Shown here: positions 46,955 through 56,447 of the stretch, one piece after another
Layout: each line of letters begins with the position of its first letter
Numbering within the stretch: the stretch's first letter is position 1
From: Mesorhizobium loti
GTDB lineage: Bacteria; Pseudomonadota; Alphaproteobacteria; Rhizobiales; Rhizobiaceae
Reading direction: 5' to 3'
Assembly: GCA_014189435.1 (NCBI GenBank)
Contig: CP050293.1
Span: 501,001-565,000 of the forward strand
DNA length: 64,000 nucleotides
Position numbers and translations under genes: made by a program
The notes under the pieces: generated by a model
Told to the model about the DNA's origin: nothing
Databases searched by the model: none
The model's input: only the letters and a program-made list of their open reading frames with translations

Positions 46955-48109
46955 TTGCCGTCCACAACGGGTAGTCACTTGGTCCAGTCGGTCCTGTTCT
47001 TCGTCCTAGGCTTTCTCTGCGCCGGCTTTCTGGCGCTTATGGTGGCTCCGGCCATATGGCGTCGCGCCGTCGCTTTGACACGCAGACGCATCGAAGGCTC
47101 GATCCCCCTGACGCAAACCGAGATCCAGGCGGACAAGGACCGCATCCGCGCCGAGTACGCCATGTCGACGCGCCGCCTCGAAATCAGCGTCAAGGCGTTG
47201 CGCGAGAAGGCGGCCGAACAGCTCGTCGAGATCAATCGCGGCCGCGAGTCCCTGAAGGGGCTGGCGGTCGAGCGCATGGACAAGAACCAGGCGCTGACCG
47301 AGCTCGGCGCCAAGAACGAAGCGTTGCGTCAGCGCGAGGGCGAGTTGCAGCAGCTTTCGGAGCGGCTCAAGGAGACCGAACGCAAGCTGGAAAAACGCGC
47401 GCTCGAGCTGGAAAAGCTGGAGCACATGTATGACGACGCCAGTTTTTCCTCCAGCAGCCGGCAGATCGAGCTCGTGGCGCGCGAATCCGAAATGCAGAAA
47501 CTCGCCAGCGACATCGCGCTGCTGCGCGGCCAGCGCAAGGAAGCGGACAGGCGCGGCCAGGAGATCGCGACCGAAAGCAAGGCAGCGCGCGACGCCCTGA
47601 AAACCGAGAAGAAAAGGACCGCCGAGCTCGACAAGAAGGTCGAACGGCTGCTGGCCACGCTTGCCGATCGCGAGGACAAGCTCGACCGCCGCGAAAAGGA
47701 ACTGGCGCGCATGCGTGAAAAATCGAAAGCCGAGGACAGTGCACCGGCCTTGCGGCTGGTCGGCAAGGGCGGCGAAACCGCCAAGGGCGACGATCTCGAC
47801 AAGGCAATCGCCAAGCTCGACAGCGACCGTGAGCGGCTCGAGGCCAGGCTGACGGCGCTGGCGCGCGAGAACAAGCGGCTGAAGGCGGATCTCACCGCGC
47901 TGGCCGCGTCCAATCCCACGGAAGGCAGCTCCGCCCTGCGCGAGCAGATGAACGAACTCGCGGCGGAGGTCGTCCATCTGACGGCCAAACTCGAGGGGCC
48001 TGGTTCGCCGATCGCCAAGGCGCTGGCGGCGCCGTCGGATGCACGCTCCGGCAACCGCAGTCTTGCCGACCGCGTGCGGGATTTGCAGAAGGCTGACGTG
48101 GCAGGCTGA
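46955..48109 (+). CDS. Membrane-anchored coiled-coil protein
   Basis: 384 residues if started at the TTG at 46955; a stop lies two codons upstream and no ATG precedes the membrane segment, so the start is uncertain. One N-terminal membrane span (about residues 12-34, SVLFFVLGFLCAGFLALMVAP), then some 300 residues of charged coiled coil (heptads from about 60 to 345, many KEADRR, LEARL, REKELARM blocks). Conserved family of unknown function in Rhizobiales by memory. It begins just after the palindromic element. A role in envelope or division scaffolding would be speculation. Confidence 0.75.
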   Translation: MPSTTGSHLVQSVLFFVLGFLCAGFLALMVAPAIWRRAVALTRRRIEGSIPLTQTEIQADKDRIRAEYAMSTRRLEISVKALREKAAEQLVEINRGRESLKGLAVERMDKNQALTELGAKNEALRQREGELQQLSERLKETERKLEKRALELEKLEHMYDDASFSSSSRQIELVARESEMQKLASDIALLRGQRKEADRRGQEIATESKAARDALKTEKKRTAELDKKVERLLATLADREDKLDRREKELARMREKSKAEDSAPALRLVGKGGETAKGDDLDKAIAKLDSDRERLEARLTALARENKRLKADLTALAASNPTEGSSALREQMNELAAEVVHLTAKLEGPGSPIAKALAAPSDARSGNRSLADRVRDLQKADVAG

Positions 48110-48111
48110 AA

Positions 48112-48915
48112 TCAGCTCTCTTTTGCCGAAAAATGATGCAGCGCAATGGCTGATGCGGCTGCGACGTTCAGACTGTCGAAGCCTTCCGACATGGTGATCC
48201 GCACGGTGTGCAGGCTTGCGAGCAGGCTGTCCGGCAAGCCTTCGCCCTCGGTGCCGAGATAGAGCGCCAGGCGCTCGCTCCGCTGCGTATTGCGGATGTC
48301 GGTCAGCCCGCGTGGCGACAGCGCGAATTGTTCGAAGCCCCGCCGGACGAGCATCGTCGTGAAGCCGGCGGTGTCGGTGAACGACGCGAAAGGGATCTTG
48401 AGCGCGGCGCCGACGGAAACGCGGATCGCCTTGCGGTAGAGCGGATCGCAGCATGTCGCATCCAGCAGTATCGCGTCGGCGCCAAAGGCGGCGGCATTGC
48501 GGAAGATCGAACCCATATTGTCATGGTTGGCGATGCCGACGAGCACCACGGCCAGCGCCTGGGCCGGCAGGGCATCGAGAAGAGCCTCGGCCGACAGCGG
48601 CGGCCCCTTGCGTCCCATGGCCAGGATGCCGCGATGCATGTGAAATCCAGCGATTGCGTCCATAACCGCGCTGGTGGCGACATAGACCGGGAGGTCGGCC
48701 GGTGCTTTGCGCAGGATGCCCTCGAGGCCGGCCAGCCGGTTTTCCAGGATCAGAACCGATTCGGCGGCAAAGCGTCCGGCCGAGAGCAGCAGGTCCAACA
48801 CAACCTTGCCTTCGGCGATGAAGCGGCCTTGCCGGCCGGCGAGGTCGCGCTCGCGGATGTCGAGATAGGCAGCGACGCGCGGATCTTGCGGGTCGTCAAT
48901 GCGAATGGGATCCAT
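48112..48915 (-). CDS. TrmH-family RNA 2'-O-methyltransferase
   Basis: 267 residues from the ATG at 48915. SPOUT-fold motifs: VLVGIANHDNMGSIFRNAAAFGAD (motif 1), LGTEGEGLP (motif 2), MSEGFDSLNVAAASAIALHH (motif 3). N-terminal substrate-recognition domain with FIAEGKVVLDLLL. Methylates a ribose of tRNA or rRNA with S-adenosylmethionine; the target cannot be read from sequence. Convergent with the coiled-coil gene, 2 bp apart. Confidence 0.92.
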   Translation of the reverse strand: MDPIRIDDPQDPRVAAYLDIRERDLAGRQGRFIAEGKVVLDLLLSAGRFAAESVLILENRLAGLEGILRKAPADLPVYVATSAVMDAIAGFHMHRGILAMGRKGPPLSAEALLDALPAQALAVVLVGIANHDNMGSIFRNAAAFGADAILLDATCCDPLYRKAIRVSVGAALKIPFASFTDTAGFTTMLVRRGFEQFALSPRGLTDIRNTQRSERLALYLGTEGEGLPDSLLASLHTVRITMSEGFDSLNVAAASAIALHHFSAKES

Positions 48916-49020
48916 GCATTCCTCGCGGCCGTCGCATCGGCCCGAAAATCCGGACCGATCCGCGGCGCTCACCTTTGGTTCGGAAAGCACGATGCGACAA
49001 TTCGAGACGATCAGCTACCT

Positions 49021-49080
49021 CTGTGCGCCCGGATGGGCGCATATCGCTCCGGCTGGCTCTGTGCGCCCGGATGGGCGCAT
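49021..49080. repeat. Two identical 22-bp hairpins in tandem
   Basis: CTGTGCGCCCGGATGGGCGCAT at 49021-49042 and again at 49059-49080, each a TGCGCCC/GGGCGCA stem with loop GGAT. Lies between the arsR-like stop (49123) and the methyltransferase start, minus strand, so downstream of arsR. Confidence 0.85.
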
Positions 49081-49122
49081 GTCGCTCTGAAGTCGCCGGC
49101 GAGGTCAGCAGTTACAGGGTGG

Positions 49123-49491
49123 TCAGGTTCCGGCACGGCGCAAACGGTGCGCCATCTGGGACAGGTCATCCTTGCCGCTGCCGAAAATGCCATCAAGCAT
49201 GCCAAGCAGTTCGCGCACGGCATCGGACTTGCAGGAATAGTAAATCATCTGCCGGTCGCGGCGGGTTTCGACGAGGTCGAGCGCCCGCAACTTCGCCAGA
49301 TGCTGCGAGAGGGCGGATTGACTGAGCATCACCTTCTCGGCGATGGCGCCAACCGACATTTCACCGTCGGCGAGATAGCTCATGATCAACAGCCGTTTCT
49401 CATTGCCCATCAGCATGAGAAATTCGGCCGCCGATTCGGCGTTGACGATTAGCTTTGTCGAGACCATCGATCCCCCATGCTTCTTGTTCAT
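49123..49491 (-). CDS. ArsR/SmtB-family regulator, NolR-like
   Basis: 122 residues from ATG 49491; an ATG eight codons in (49467) is an alternative. Winged helix: MGNEKRLLIMSYLADGEMSVGAIAEKVMLSQSALSQHLAKLRALDLVETRRDRQMIYYSCKSDAV. No metal-binding Cys motif (ELCVCDL absent), unlike true ArsR; the SQSALSQHLAKLRA and IYYSCKSDAV wording is like NolR, the nodulation-gene repressor of rhizobia. Targets are not known. Confidence 0.85.
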   Translation of the reverse strand: MNKKHGGSMVSTKLIVNAESAAEFLMLMGNEKRLLIMSYLADGEMSVGAIAEKVMLSQSALSQHLAKLRALDLVETRRDRQMIYYSCKSDAVRELLGMLDGIFGSGKDDLSQMAHRLRRAGT

Positions 49492-49612
49492 CCTGACGCC
49501 ATGGGGGCAATGGCATCTGATTCCATAAACTCACACGTGAATCGGCGCAGGCGATTCAACGTCACCGGCAAAAGGTAGAGCATTTCCTTTAAATCTCAAG
49601 TGTTGGTTTTAA

Positions 49613-50401
49613 TCAAATATAATTAAGTCCAGTCCCGGTGTCGACCGAGGCCCGGCCGACCCTGGCCATTTCGACCAGAACGTGTCGCAATTCGCGTGCC
49701 GCTGCCAAGGGTTGTGGGAAGAAGACGCGGCAAACATCGTCGCCCGACACCAGATCCATACCATCGGCATCAAATCCGGCAACACTCCAGCCGTTGCCGG
49801 ACACTTTCGTGAAATGCTTTGCATAAACGGCGATCGCGTCGAGATGGTCGGCGTTCATGTGGTCGATGGCGGATTGTTCGCTCGCCGCCAGTTCGTCGAC
49901 GATCGGTCCGCTGGTGAGCAGATCCGATTGATCGAGCTGATAGGCCTTGCCGAAGCCACCGTTGAGGCTGGCGCGTTGCGGCTCGAGGCGAAAGATCGAA
50001 AAGTCGCCGAGACCGGCGTAAAGTTTCGCCTTGGGATTGCGATTGAGATAACGGCGTTCGGCGCGGGCGTGTTCGCTTGATCCGCGCTCAAGCCGTGCCG
50101 CCTGGCAGACCAGTGTCAGGCGCGGGTGCGCCAGCGGGTCGCCTTTGCCAGGTTCGCCAAGCAACAGGGAGCAGCGCGGATCGGCAAGCAAGGCGCCGGT
50201 GTGCGCCGAGAGCATCGACACCAGGATCAGCGGCGCGCCGTCGATGTCGGTGGCCACGCCGACCCTGCTGGCCAGCGGCCAGCCGGTTTGCGGTTCGACT
50301 ACCGCCAGAGCGCCAAAGCGGGCGCTGCGCAGAAGCGTCTTGCCCAGCCGGATTGCTTCGGCGTCCGTCTCGCGGATCACGTCCTTCTTCGGTTCGTCCA
50401 A
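49613..50401 (-). CDS. HugZ-like heme-utilisation/pyridoxamine-oxidase-fold protein
   Basis: 262 residues. N-terminal split-barrel of the PNPOx type (LLRSARFGALAVVEPQTGWPLASRVGVATDIDGAPLILVS) and a C-terminal DUF2470 domain (IDHMNADHLDAIAVYAKHF). The combination is that of HugZ-type heme oxygenases/heme-binding proteins; HMNADH may hold the heme ligand. No other heme genes nearby. Could equally be a flavin or F420-type reductase relative. Confidence 0.82.
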   Translation of the reverse strand: MDEPKKDVIRETDAEAIRLGKTLLRSARFGALAVVEPQTGWPLASRVGVATDIDGAPLILVSMLSAHTGALLADPRCSLLLGEPGKGDPLAHPRLTLVCQAARLERGSSEHARAERRYLNRNPKAKLYAGLGDFSIFRLEPQRASLNGGFGKAYQLDQSDLLTSGPIVDELAASEQSAIDHMNADHLDAIAVYAKHFTKVSGNGWSVAGFDADGMDLVSGDDVCRVFFPQPLAAARELRHVLVEMARVGRASVDTGTGLNYI

Positions 50402-50432
50402 GGCCTCACCGCAATAAGTTGATTTATCTTCT

Positions 50433-51608
50433 CTAGTTATCGGTCAGCAAGCCGGATTTGACAAGGTCGTCGATCTCGGCTTTCGCAAAGCCGAAACGTG
50501 CCAGGATTGTAGCCGGCGACAAATCCTCATCGCCGGGCATAGTGGCCAGTGTCGGTTGCGAGCTCGAGAAACGCGGCGCCGGGGCAGGGCGCTCTAATGC
50601 ACCCGCCGTCACAAAGGCGTTGCGCGCCCGATTGTGCGGGTGGCGCTTCGCCTCCTGCAGCGACAGGACGGGGGCGACGCAGGCATCGGTCTGGGCAAAC
50701 AGCAGGTCCCAGTCGTCGCGCGATTTCTGCCGGACCCGATCGGCAATGGCCGCGCGCATCGGCGGCCACAGTGCTTTGTCGTACTGGCCGGACACAAAGC
50801 GCTCGTCGAGCGGCAGCAGCCTGGCGAATTCGGCGAAGAATTGCGGCTCGAGGCAGCCAATGGCGATATGGCGTCCGTCTGCCGTCTCATAGGTGTCGTA
50901 GAAGGGAGCGCCGGAATCGAGCAGGTTCGTGCCGCGCTTTTCGCCCCATAGGCCGGCCGCCATCAAGGCGTGCAAGGGCGCCGCCAGCATCGAGGCGCCT
51001 TCGACCATCGCCGCGTCGATGACCTCGCCCTTGCCCGTGCGCGAGCGTTGAAACAGGGCGGCCAGCACGCCGGCAATCAGCATCATGGCGCCGCCGCCAT
51101 AGTCGGCGACCAGGTTGAGCGGCGGGACGGGACGGCCTTGGGCGTGACCGATGGTGTGCAGCACGCCGCAATAGGCGAGGTAGGTGATGTCGTGGCCAGC
51201 GCGGCTGGCGAGCGGGCCGTCCTGGCCGAAGCCGGTCATGCGGCCGTAGACCAGCGCCGGATTGCGCGCCAGCACCGCTTCGGGGCCGAGGCCAAGCCGT
51301 TCCATGACGCCGGGACGAAACCCTTCGAGCAAGATGTCCGCCTTTTCGGCCAGGCGCAGCAGCAGATCGATGCCTTCCCGACGCTTCAGGTCGAGGCGCA
51401 GGAGGGCGCGGCCGTGGCGGTCGATGTTGTACTCATCCGGCAGCGACAGGAGCTGGCTCGTCCCCGCCCGTTCGATGCGCAGCACTTCGGCACCCATCTC
51501 CGATAGCAACAGGCCGGCCAGTGGCACGGGGCCGAGCCCGGCCATCTCGATCACCTTCAGCCCGGCAAGCGGGCCGGTCTTCCCGGCAGCGGACAGGCCG
51601 GTGCTCAT
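50433..51608 (-). CDS. CaiB/BaiF-family CoA-transferase (alpha-methylacyl-CoA racemase-like)
   Basis: 391 residues. MAGLGPVPLAGLLLSEMGAEVLRIER at the start and the AYCGVLHTIGHAQGRP/NLVADYGGGAM region of the class III CoA-transferase fold; GYPT-type signature appears as TGFGQDGPLASRAGHD. The two His/Asp pairs (GHD, ADY) of racemases such as Amacr are kept, which favours a racemase over a CoA-transferase. Acts on 2-methyl-branched acyl-CoAs in that case. Six bp before the SDR gene, so cotranscribed with it in a fatty-acid or bile-acid-like beta-oxidation route (inference). Confidence 0.85.
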   Translation of the reverse strand: MSTGLSAAGKTGPLAGLKVIEMAGLGPVPLAGLLLSEMGAEVLRIERAGTSQLLSLPDEYNIDRHGRALLRLDLKRREGIDLLLRLAEKADILLEGFRPGVMERLGLGPEAVLARNPALVYGRMTGFGQDGPLASRAGHDITYLAYCGVLHTIGHAQGRPVPPLNLVADYGGGAMMLIAGVLAALFQRSRTGKGEVIDAAMVEGASMLAAPLHALMAAGLWGEKRGTNLLDSGAPFYDTYETADGRHIAIGCLEPQFFAEFARLLPLDERFVSGQYDKALWPPMRAAIADRVRQKSRDDWDLLFAQTDACVAPVLSLQEAKRHPHNRARNAFVTAGALERPAPAPRFSSSQPTLATMPGDEDLSPATILARFGFAKAEIDDLVKSGLLTDN

Positions 51609-51614
51609 GACCAG

Positions 51615-52376
51615 CTATTTCGGCGCCATGCGGATGGCGCCGTCGAGGCGAATGGTCTCGCCGTTCAACATCTGGTTCTCGATGATGTGCAGGGCGAGAG
51701 CGGCATATTCGGACGGTTCGCCCAGGCGCGACGGGAAGGGCACGGCGGCGCCCAGCGAATCCTGCACCTCTTGCGGCATGCCGGCCATCATCGGCGTCTT
51801 GAAGATGCCAGGCGCGATGGTGCAGACGCGGATGCCGGAACGGGCAAGGTCGCGCGCCACCGGCAGCGTCATGCCGACGACGCCGCCCTTGGACGCCGCA
51901 TAGGCGGCCTGGCCGATCTGGCCATCATAGGCGGCAACCGAAGCGGTGTTGACGATGACGCCGCGCTCGCCACCTTGCAGCGGCTCGAGCCTTGACGCGC
52001 GCTCGGCGACGAGGCGGATCATGTTGAACGTGCCGATCAGATTGACCTCGATCACCTTGCGATACTGATCGAGCGGATGGGGACCATCCTTGCCGATCGT
52101 CTTCACGCCAATGGCGATGCCGGCGCAATTGACCAGGATACGCGGCTCGCCAAGCTTGGCGGCGACGTCGGCGAATGCAGCGGTCCCGCTGTCGGCGCTG
52201 CTGACGTCGCACTGGACGGCAATGCCGCCGATCTCGGCCGCGACCTTGGTGGCGCGATCGATACCGACATCGAAGATGGCAACGCGGGCGCCCTTGGCGG
52301 CCAGCGCGCGCGCCGTCGCCTCGCCAAGGCCGGAGCCGCCGCCGGTGACGATCGCGATCTGGCCGTTCGGGTTCAT
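51615..52376 (-). CDS. SDR-family 3-hydroxyacyl-CoA dehydrogenase-like protein
   Basis: 253 residues. [15 protein letters not shown] binds NAD, NCAG, catalytic Ser in [11 protein letters not shown], Tyr-x3-Lys in YAASKGG; the tail DGAIRMAPK and the insertion [18 protein letters not shown] match the HSD17B10/type II hydroxyacyl-CoA dehydrogenase group. Oxidises (S)-3-hydroxyacyl-CoA. Partner of the CaiB gene; together they suggest branched acyl-CoA turnover. Confidence 0.85.
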   Translation of the reverse strand: MNPNGQIAIVTGGGSGLGEATARALAAKGARVAIFDVGIDRATKVAAEIGGIAVQCDVSSADSGTAAFADVAAKLGEPRILVNCAGIAIGVKTIGKDGPHPLDQYRKVIEVNLIGTFNMIRLVAERASRLEPLQGGERGVIVNTASVAAYDGQIGQAAYAASKGGVVGMTLPVARDLARSGIRVCTIAPGIFKTPMMAGMPQEVQDSLGAAVPFPSRLGEPSEYAALALHIIENQMLNGETIRLDGAIRMAPK

Positions 52377-52437
52377 GGCGTCATCCTTTGATCTCAGGAA
52401 CAGTGGGACGGATCAGGCGCCGGATCGACGGGAAAGG

Positions 52438-52974
52438 TCAAGCCATCGCCGCGACAGGATCGGCCACCCTGGCCTGATCGGCGTGGCAGACCTCGCCCGA
52501 GAGCCTGGCGACCGCACCCGGTGCGATCTCGTGTGACAGCAGCCGGTCGAGATCGACGGGGCGCGGCATCGAAATCTGGCCGCGCGGGATCCGCTTGAAA
52601 CCGAGCGGACCGTAATAGGGTTCGTCGCCGACCAGCATGACCGCAGGCGCACCGGCCTTGGCGGCCGCCTCCAGCGCGATCGCCACCAGCCGGCGGCCGA
52701 TGCCGAGATTCTTGAAGGCCGGCCGCACCGCAAGCGGCCCGAGCATCAGCGCGCGACCGGCGCCGGCGGCGACGCGGGTCATGCGCACCGAGGCGACGAC
52801 AAGGTCGCCGTCGACGGCGACAAAGGACAGCGAGCGTTCGTGCCCTCCGGCTTCGCGAATCTTGTAGGCGGCCAGCACAAAGCGGCCGGGCCCGAAGGCT
52901 TCGTCGTTGATGGCTTCGATCTCAGGGTCATGCGCCGGGGTTTCCGGCAGGTATTTCACGTCGGCAAGGCTCAT
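52438..52974 (-). CDS. GNAT-family N-acetyltransferase
   Basis: 178 residues from the ATG at 52974. Acetyl-CoA-binding segment LAVRPAFKNLGIGRRLVAIALEAA (Q/R-x-x-G-x-G/A type) and VGDEPYYGPLGFKRIP in the next strand. Single domain; substrate unknown. 61 bp after the SDR gene. Confidence 0.85.
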   Translation of the reverse strand: MSLADVKYLPETPAHDPEIEAINDEAFGPGRFVLAAYKIREAGGHERSLSFVAVDGDLVVASVRMTRVAAGAGRALMLGPLAVRPAFKNLGIGRRLVAIALEAAAKAGAPAVMLVGDEPYYGPLGFKRIPRGQISMPRPVDLDRLLSHEIAPGAVARLSGEVCHADQARVADPVAAMA

Positions 52975-53247
52975 GGTCTTTGCGTTCCGGTAAGGAGGAA
53001 AGGTTTGCTGCAAACGGCAGCATTCGCCAGTCAGCGCTTCATCAAGCGCGGGCGCCCTTTCGTCGTCGGTCAAACCGGATCAAAGCAAAGTCGAACATGC
53101 GGATTGTCCGCTAGCATCAATTTCCCGCCGCTGCAATCGGCCTGATATGTCCGTCGTTTCTGCCAAGTGACGGTCTGTTCAGCACCTGACGTCTTCGACA
53201 GGGCAGCCTTGCGCCTACATGAACCAACAGGACGCAAGGAGATTTGC

Positions 53248-54240
53248 ATGGGATTGCTGGTTGAAGGCAGGTGGCAGGATCGCTGGTACGATACGGCTGA
53301 CAATGGCGGCAGGTTCGTGCGCACAAACTCGCAATGGCGCGACTGGGTCACCGTTGACGGAGCGCCTGCCGAAGGCCGGACGCGCGGCTTCAAGGCCGAG
53401 CCCGGGCGCTATCACCTCTATGTCTCGCTTGCCTGTCCGTGGGCGCACCGGACGTTGATCTTTCGCACGCTGAAGAAGCTGGAAGGCATCATATCGGTGT
53501 CGGTGGTGCATCATTTCATGGGCGCCGACGGCTGGACGTTCGTGGCTGAGGACGGCGCCACCGGCGACACGCTTTACGGCCTCGACGTCCTGCACCAGAT
53601 CTATGCCAAGGCCGATCCCGCCTATTCGGGTCGGGTAACGGTGCCGGTGCTGTGGGACAAAAAGGAGCAGACCATCGTCTCCAACGAGTCTTCCGAGATC
53701 ATCCGCATGCTCAATTCAGCCTTCGATGGATGGGGTGACGCCAGCCTGGATTTCTATCCCGAGGACCTGCGCCGCGAGATCGACCGCATCAATGCGCTGG
53801 TCTATCCCGCGGTCAACAACGGCGTCTATCGGACCGGCTTCGCCACCACGCAACGCGCCTATGAAGAGGCGTTCGGCGAATTGTTCGCGGCGCTGGATAC
53901 GCTGGAGGAGCGGCTGTCAAAACAGCGCTATCTCGTCGGCGGCCGTATCACCGAGGCCGACTGGCGGCTGTTCACCACGCTGGTGCGCTTCGACCCGGTC
54001 TATGTCGGCCATTTCAAATGCAATCTGCGCCGCATCGCCGACTATCCGAACCTGTCGAATTATCTGCGCGACCTCTACCAGGTGCCTGGTGTCGCCGAGA
54101 CCGTGAACCTGCATCACATCAAGGCGCATTACTACGGCAGCCACGAAACGATCAATCCGACGCGGATCGTGCCTGTCGGACCGGAACTGGATTACGGCGC
54201 ACGGCATGACCGGGCGCGGTTCGAGAAGGCGGCGGCCTGA
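53248..54240 (+). CDS. Glutathionyl-hydroquinone reductase (YqjG/ECM4-type GST)
   Basis: 330 residues from the ATG at 53248 (AAGGAG at six bases). Xi-class GST: catalytic Cys in YVSLACPWAHRT near residue 64, the GWTF segment, SNESSEIIRML glutathione site and ITEADWRLFTTLVRFDPVYVGHFKCNLRRI. It removes glutathione from glutathionyl-hydroquinones with reduced glutathione, in the cytoplasm. Full length for the family. Convergent with the Nudix gene. Confidence 0.93.
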   Translation: MGLLVEGRWQDRWYDTADNGGRFVRTNSQWRDWVTVDGAPAEGRTRGFKAEPGRYHLYVSLACPWAHRTLIFRTLKKLEGIISVSVVHHFMGADGWTFVAEDGATGDTLYGLDVLHQIYAKADPAYSGRVTVPVLWDKKEQTIVSNESSEIIRMLNSAFDGWGDASLDFYPEDLRREIDRINALVYPAVNNGVYRTGFATTQRAYEEAFGELFAALDTLEERLSKQRYLVGGRITEADWRLFTTLVRFDPVYVGHFKCNLRRIADYPNLSNYLRDLYQVPGVAETVNLHHIKAHYYGSHETINPTRIVPVGPELDYGARHDRARFEKAAA

Positions 54241-54241
54241 T

Positions 54242-54736
54242 CTACCAGTAGGGCGAGGGCCGCTCACCGCCAAAAATCTCGGCGATCCGGCGCAGGGTCG
54301 CCGGCGTCGTTTTCTCGGGCAAGCGGTCGAGCGGGAAGAAGCCGGCTTCGGCGATCTCGTGGTCCGGCAGCTTCGGCGCCGTCTGGCTGAACTGCTCGAT
54401 CAGATAGAAGCCGACATGGTCGCGGCGGCTGGCGCGACGATTGAAATGCATCGACTTCAGCGTGGGTGGCGAAGTCAGCGCGATGTTGCCTTCCTCCGCC
54501 AGCTCACGTTCCAGCGCCTCGGCAAGCGTCTCGCCGACTTCGACGCCGCCGCCGGGAAGCTGCCAGCCCGGCACATAAGTATGGCGAATGAGGAAGACGG
54601 AATTGGACGCGGTGTCGTGGATCAGGCCGCGCACGCCAAGCGTCATCGGCCGCCGCAGCACGAAATAGAGATGGAACAGCCTGGCCCTGAGGCCCGCCCA
54701 GCCGGTCTGGCGGAAGGCATCTTCAGGCTTCGCCAT
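54242..54736 (-). CDS. Nudix hydrolase
   Basis: 164 residues. Complete Nudix box, GGGVEVGETLAEALERELAEEG followed by NI, at about residues 68-91, with the catalytic Glu pair. Hydrolyses a nucleoside diphosphate linked to X; the specific substrate is not visible. Starts 71 bp from the divergent phosphoesterase gene. Confidence 0.92.
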   Translation of the reverse strand: MAKPEDAFRQTGWAGLRARLFHLYFVLRRPMTLGVRGLIHDTASNSVFLIRHTYVPGWQLPGGGVEVGETLAEALERELAEEGNIALTSPPTLKSMHFNRRASRRDHVGFYLIEQFSQTAPKLPDHEIAEAGFFPLDRLPEKTTPATLRRIAEIFGGERPSPYW

Positions 54737-54807
54737 CAGCTGCGAAACCGTGGCTGGAAAGGAAACCTTGTGTGGAAAGCCGCGCGCCCGTCGCCTATGA
54801 AGAAGAA

Positions 54808-55737
54808 ATGTTCAGGCTCGCGCATATTTCCGATGTCCATCTGGGGCCGCTCCCCGATGTATCCTATCGCGATCTCGCCTCCAAGCGCGTGCTCGGCTAC
54901 GTCAACTGGCAGCGCAACCGCCGCCGCCACATGCATGACGCCGTCATCGACACGATCGTCGCCGACATCAAGGCGAACACGCCCGACCATCTCGCCGTCA
55001 CCGGCGACCTGGTCAATCTGGCGCTCGATGGCGAGATCGAGATGGCCAAGCACTGGCTGGAGACGCTGGGACCGCCGCATGATGTTTCGGTCGTTCCAGG
55101 CAACCATGACGCCTATGTGCCCGGCGCCTTCGACAAGGTCTGCCGATCCTGGGCGGCGTGGATGAGCGGCGACGGCGTCAACACGCCGGTCGACCGCAAC
55201 GCCTTCCCCTATCTGCGGGTGCGCGGCAATGTCGCGCTGATCGGCGTCTCGACGGCGCGCGCCACGGCACCCTTCATGGCCAATGGGTTCTTCATGGAAG
55301 GCCAGGCGGAGCGGCTCGGCAAAATCCTACGGGACACCGCCGGACAGGGGCTGTTCCGCGTCATCATGATCCACCATCCGCCGGTGCGCGGCGCGGTCCC
55401 GCAGCACAAGCGGCTGTTCGGCATCGCCCGCTTTCACAAGATCATTCGCCGCCATGGCGCCGAACTTGTGCTGCACGGCCACTCGCATCTGCCGTCGCTG
55501 TTCTTCATCGGCGGTCGAGGCGTCAGGATCCCGGCGGTCGGCGTTGCTGCCGCCGGCCAGGCGCCAGGCGGCAAGCACCCGGCGGCGCAGTACAATCTGT
55601 TCGACATCGACGGTGAAAAGGGCAATTGGCTGATACGGCTGACACGGCGCGGCCTGACCGGGCCGTCCATACCGCCATCCGATCTGCAGACGCTGGAGCT
55701 CGGTGCTCCGGCTGGAGCCGCTATGGCCGCAAGTTGA
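54808..55737 (+). CDS. Calcineurin-like metallophosphoesterase
   Basis: 309 residues from the ATG at 54808; a GTG at 54772 would add 12. The metal-binding motifs are all present in order: DVHLG, GDLVN, GNHDAY, HHPP and HGHSH. Di-metal phosphodiesterase of the cAMP/IcC-like class; the physiological substrate is unknown. Its 3' end overlaps the end of the convergent gene by 17 bp. Confidence 0.88.
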   Translation: MFRLAHISDVHLGPLPDVSYRDLASKRVLGYVNWQRNRRRHMHDAVIDTIVADIKANTPDHLAVTGDLVNLALDGEIEMAKHWLETLGPPHDVSVVPGNHDAYVPGAFDKVCRSWAAWMSGDGVNTPVDRNAFPYLRVRGNVALIGVSTARATAPFMANGFFMEGQAERLGKILRDTAGQGLFRVIMIHHPPVRGAVPQHKRLFGIARFHKIIRRHGAELVLHGHSHLPSLFFIGGRGVRIPAVGVAAAGQAPGGKHPAAQYNLFDIDGEKGNWLIRLTRRGLTGPSIPPSDLQTLELGAPAGAAMAAS

Positions 55738-56338
55738 CAACCATGGCCACGATGCGGTCCCAGAACAGGACGACCGACACCACAAGGCCGACCAGCGCGC
55801 CGGCAGCGACCAGGCCAAGCCCCGACAGAAAGGCCGACCAGCCCTTGCCGCGCGTCGTCGCGCGCAGCGGCGGTTCGGCTTCCGGTACATCGGCGCGTTT
55901 CATGCCGGCGACAGCCGGCTCGACCCCGCCTTCCATCATCCTCTGACGCTCGACGATACGTTCGGCGACATAGCGCGTCACGGAATCGACAACCGGCTTC
56001 ATCTCCGTGGATTCGGCAAGCACCACCCGACCGATACGGGTGTCCTTGAGGAAGCGATAGGTGCGGCGGTCGCGTCCCATGGCGACATGGCTGACGGCGT
56101 CGATCCACAGGCGCGGCTGCAAGCCGGACGAGACGACGAAGTCGAAATTGTCCATGTCGGCCGGAACATCGGCAAAAACCGGCGCCAGCTCGGCGGCAAG
56201 CAGATCGAGGCGCATGCGATGGGCCTCACGCATATCGACGACGACGTCGTCGCGGTCGGCGAAGGCATTTTTCACATCACGGATGGCATCGGACAGTTTC
56301 TTCGACTGGTCGATGGTCTTCTCGCCTGCTTCCTTCAT
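55721..56338 (-). CDS. Conserved membrane-tail protein of unknown function
   Basis: 205 residues from the ATG at 56338. Soluble N-terminal part (1-165) with KKLSDAIRDVKNAFADRDDVVVDMREA and FVVSSGLQPRLWIDAVSHVAMGRDRRTYRFL, which I do not place in a named family, and a C-terminal membrane span (about 178-200, FLSGLGLVAAGALVGLVVSVVLFW). Tail-anchored topology, N-terminus in the cytoplasm. Probably conserved in Mesorhizobium; no function inferred. Confidence 0.7.
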   Translation of the reverse strand: MKEAGEKTIDQSKKLSDAIRDVKNAFADRDDVVVDMREAHRMRLDLLAAELAPVFADVPADMDNFDFVVSSGLQPRLWIDAVSHVAMGRDRRTYRFLKDTRIGRVVLAESTEMKPVVDSVTRYVAERIVERQRMMEGGVEPAVAGMKRADVPEAEPPLRATTRGKGWSAFLSGLGLVAAGALVGLVVSVVLFWDRIVAMVVNLRP

Positions 56339-56447
56339 CGGCGTCTGCCTCGCGGGTTTGGTTAACACGGGGTTAACACAGCCGCCGGCAAAATGCACTG
56401 GCAGGTGGACGGGATCGAGGCTCAGGAAAGTGTTGTGCGCGAAAAGG

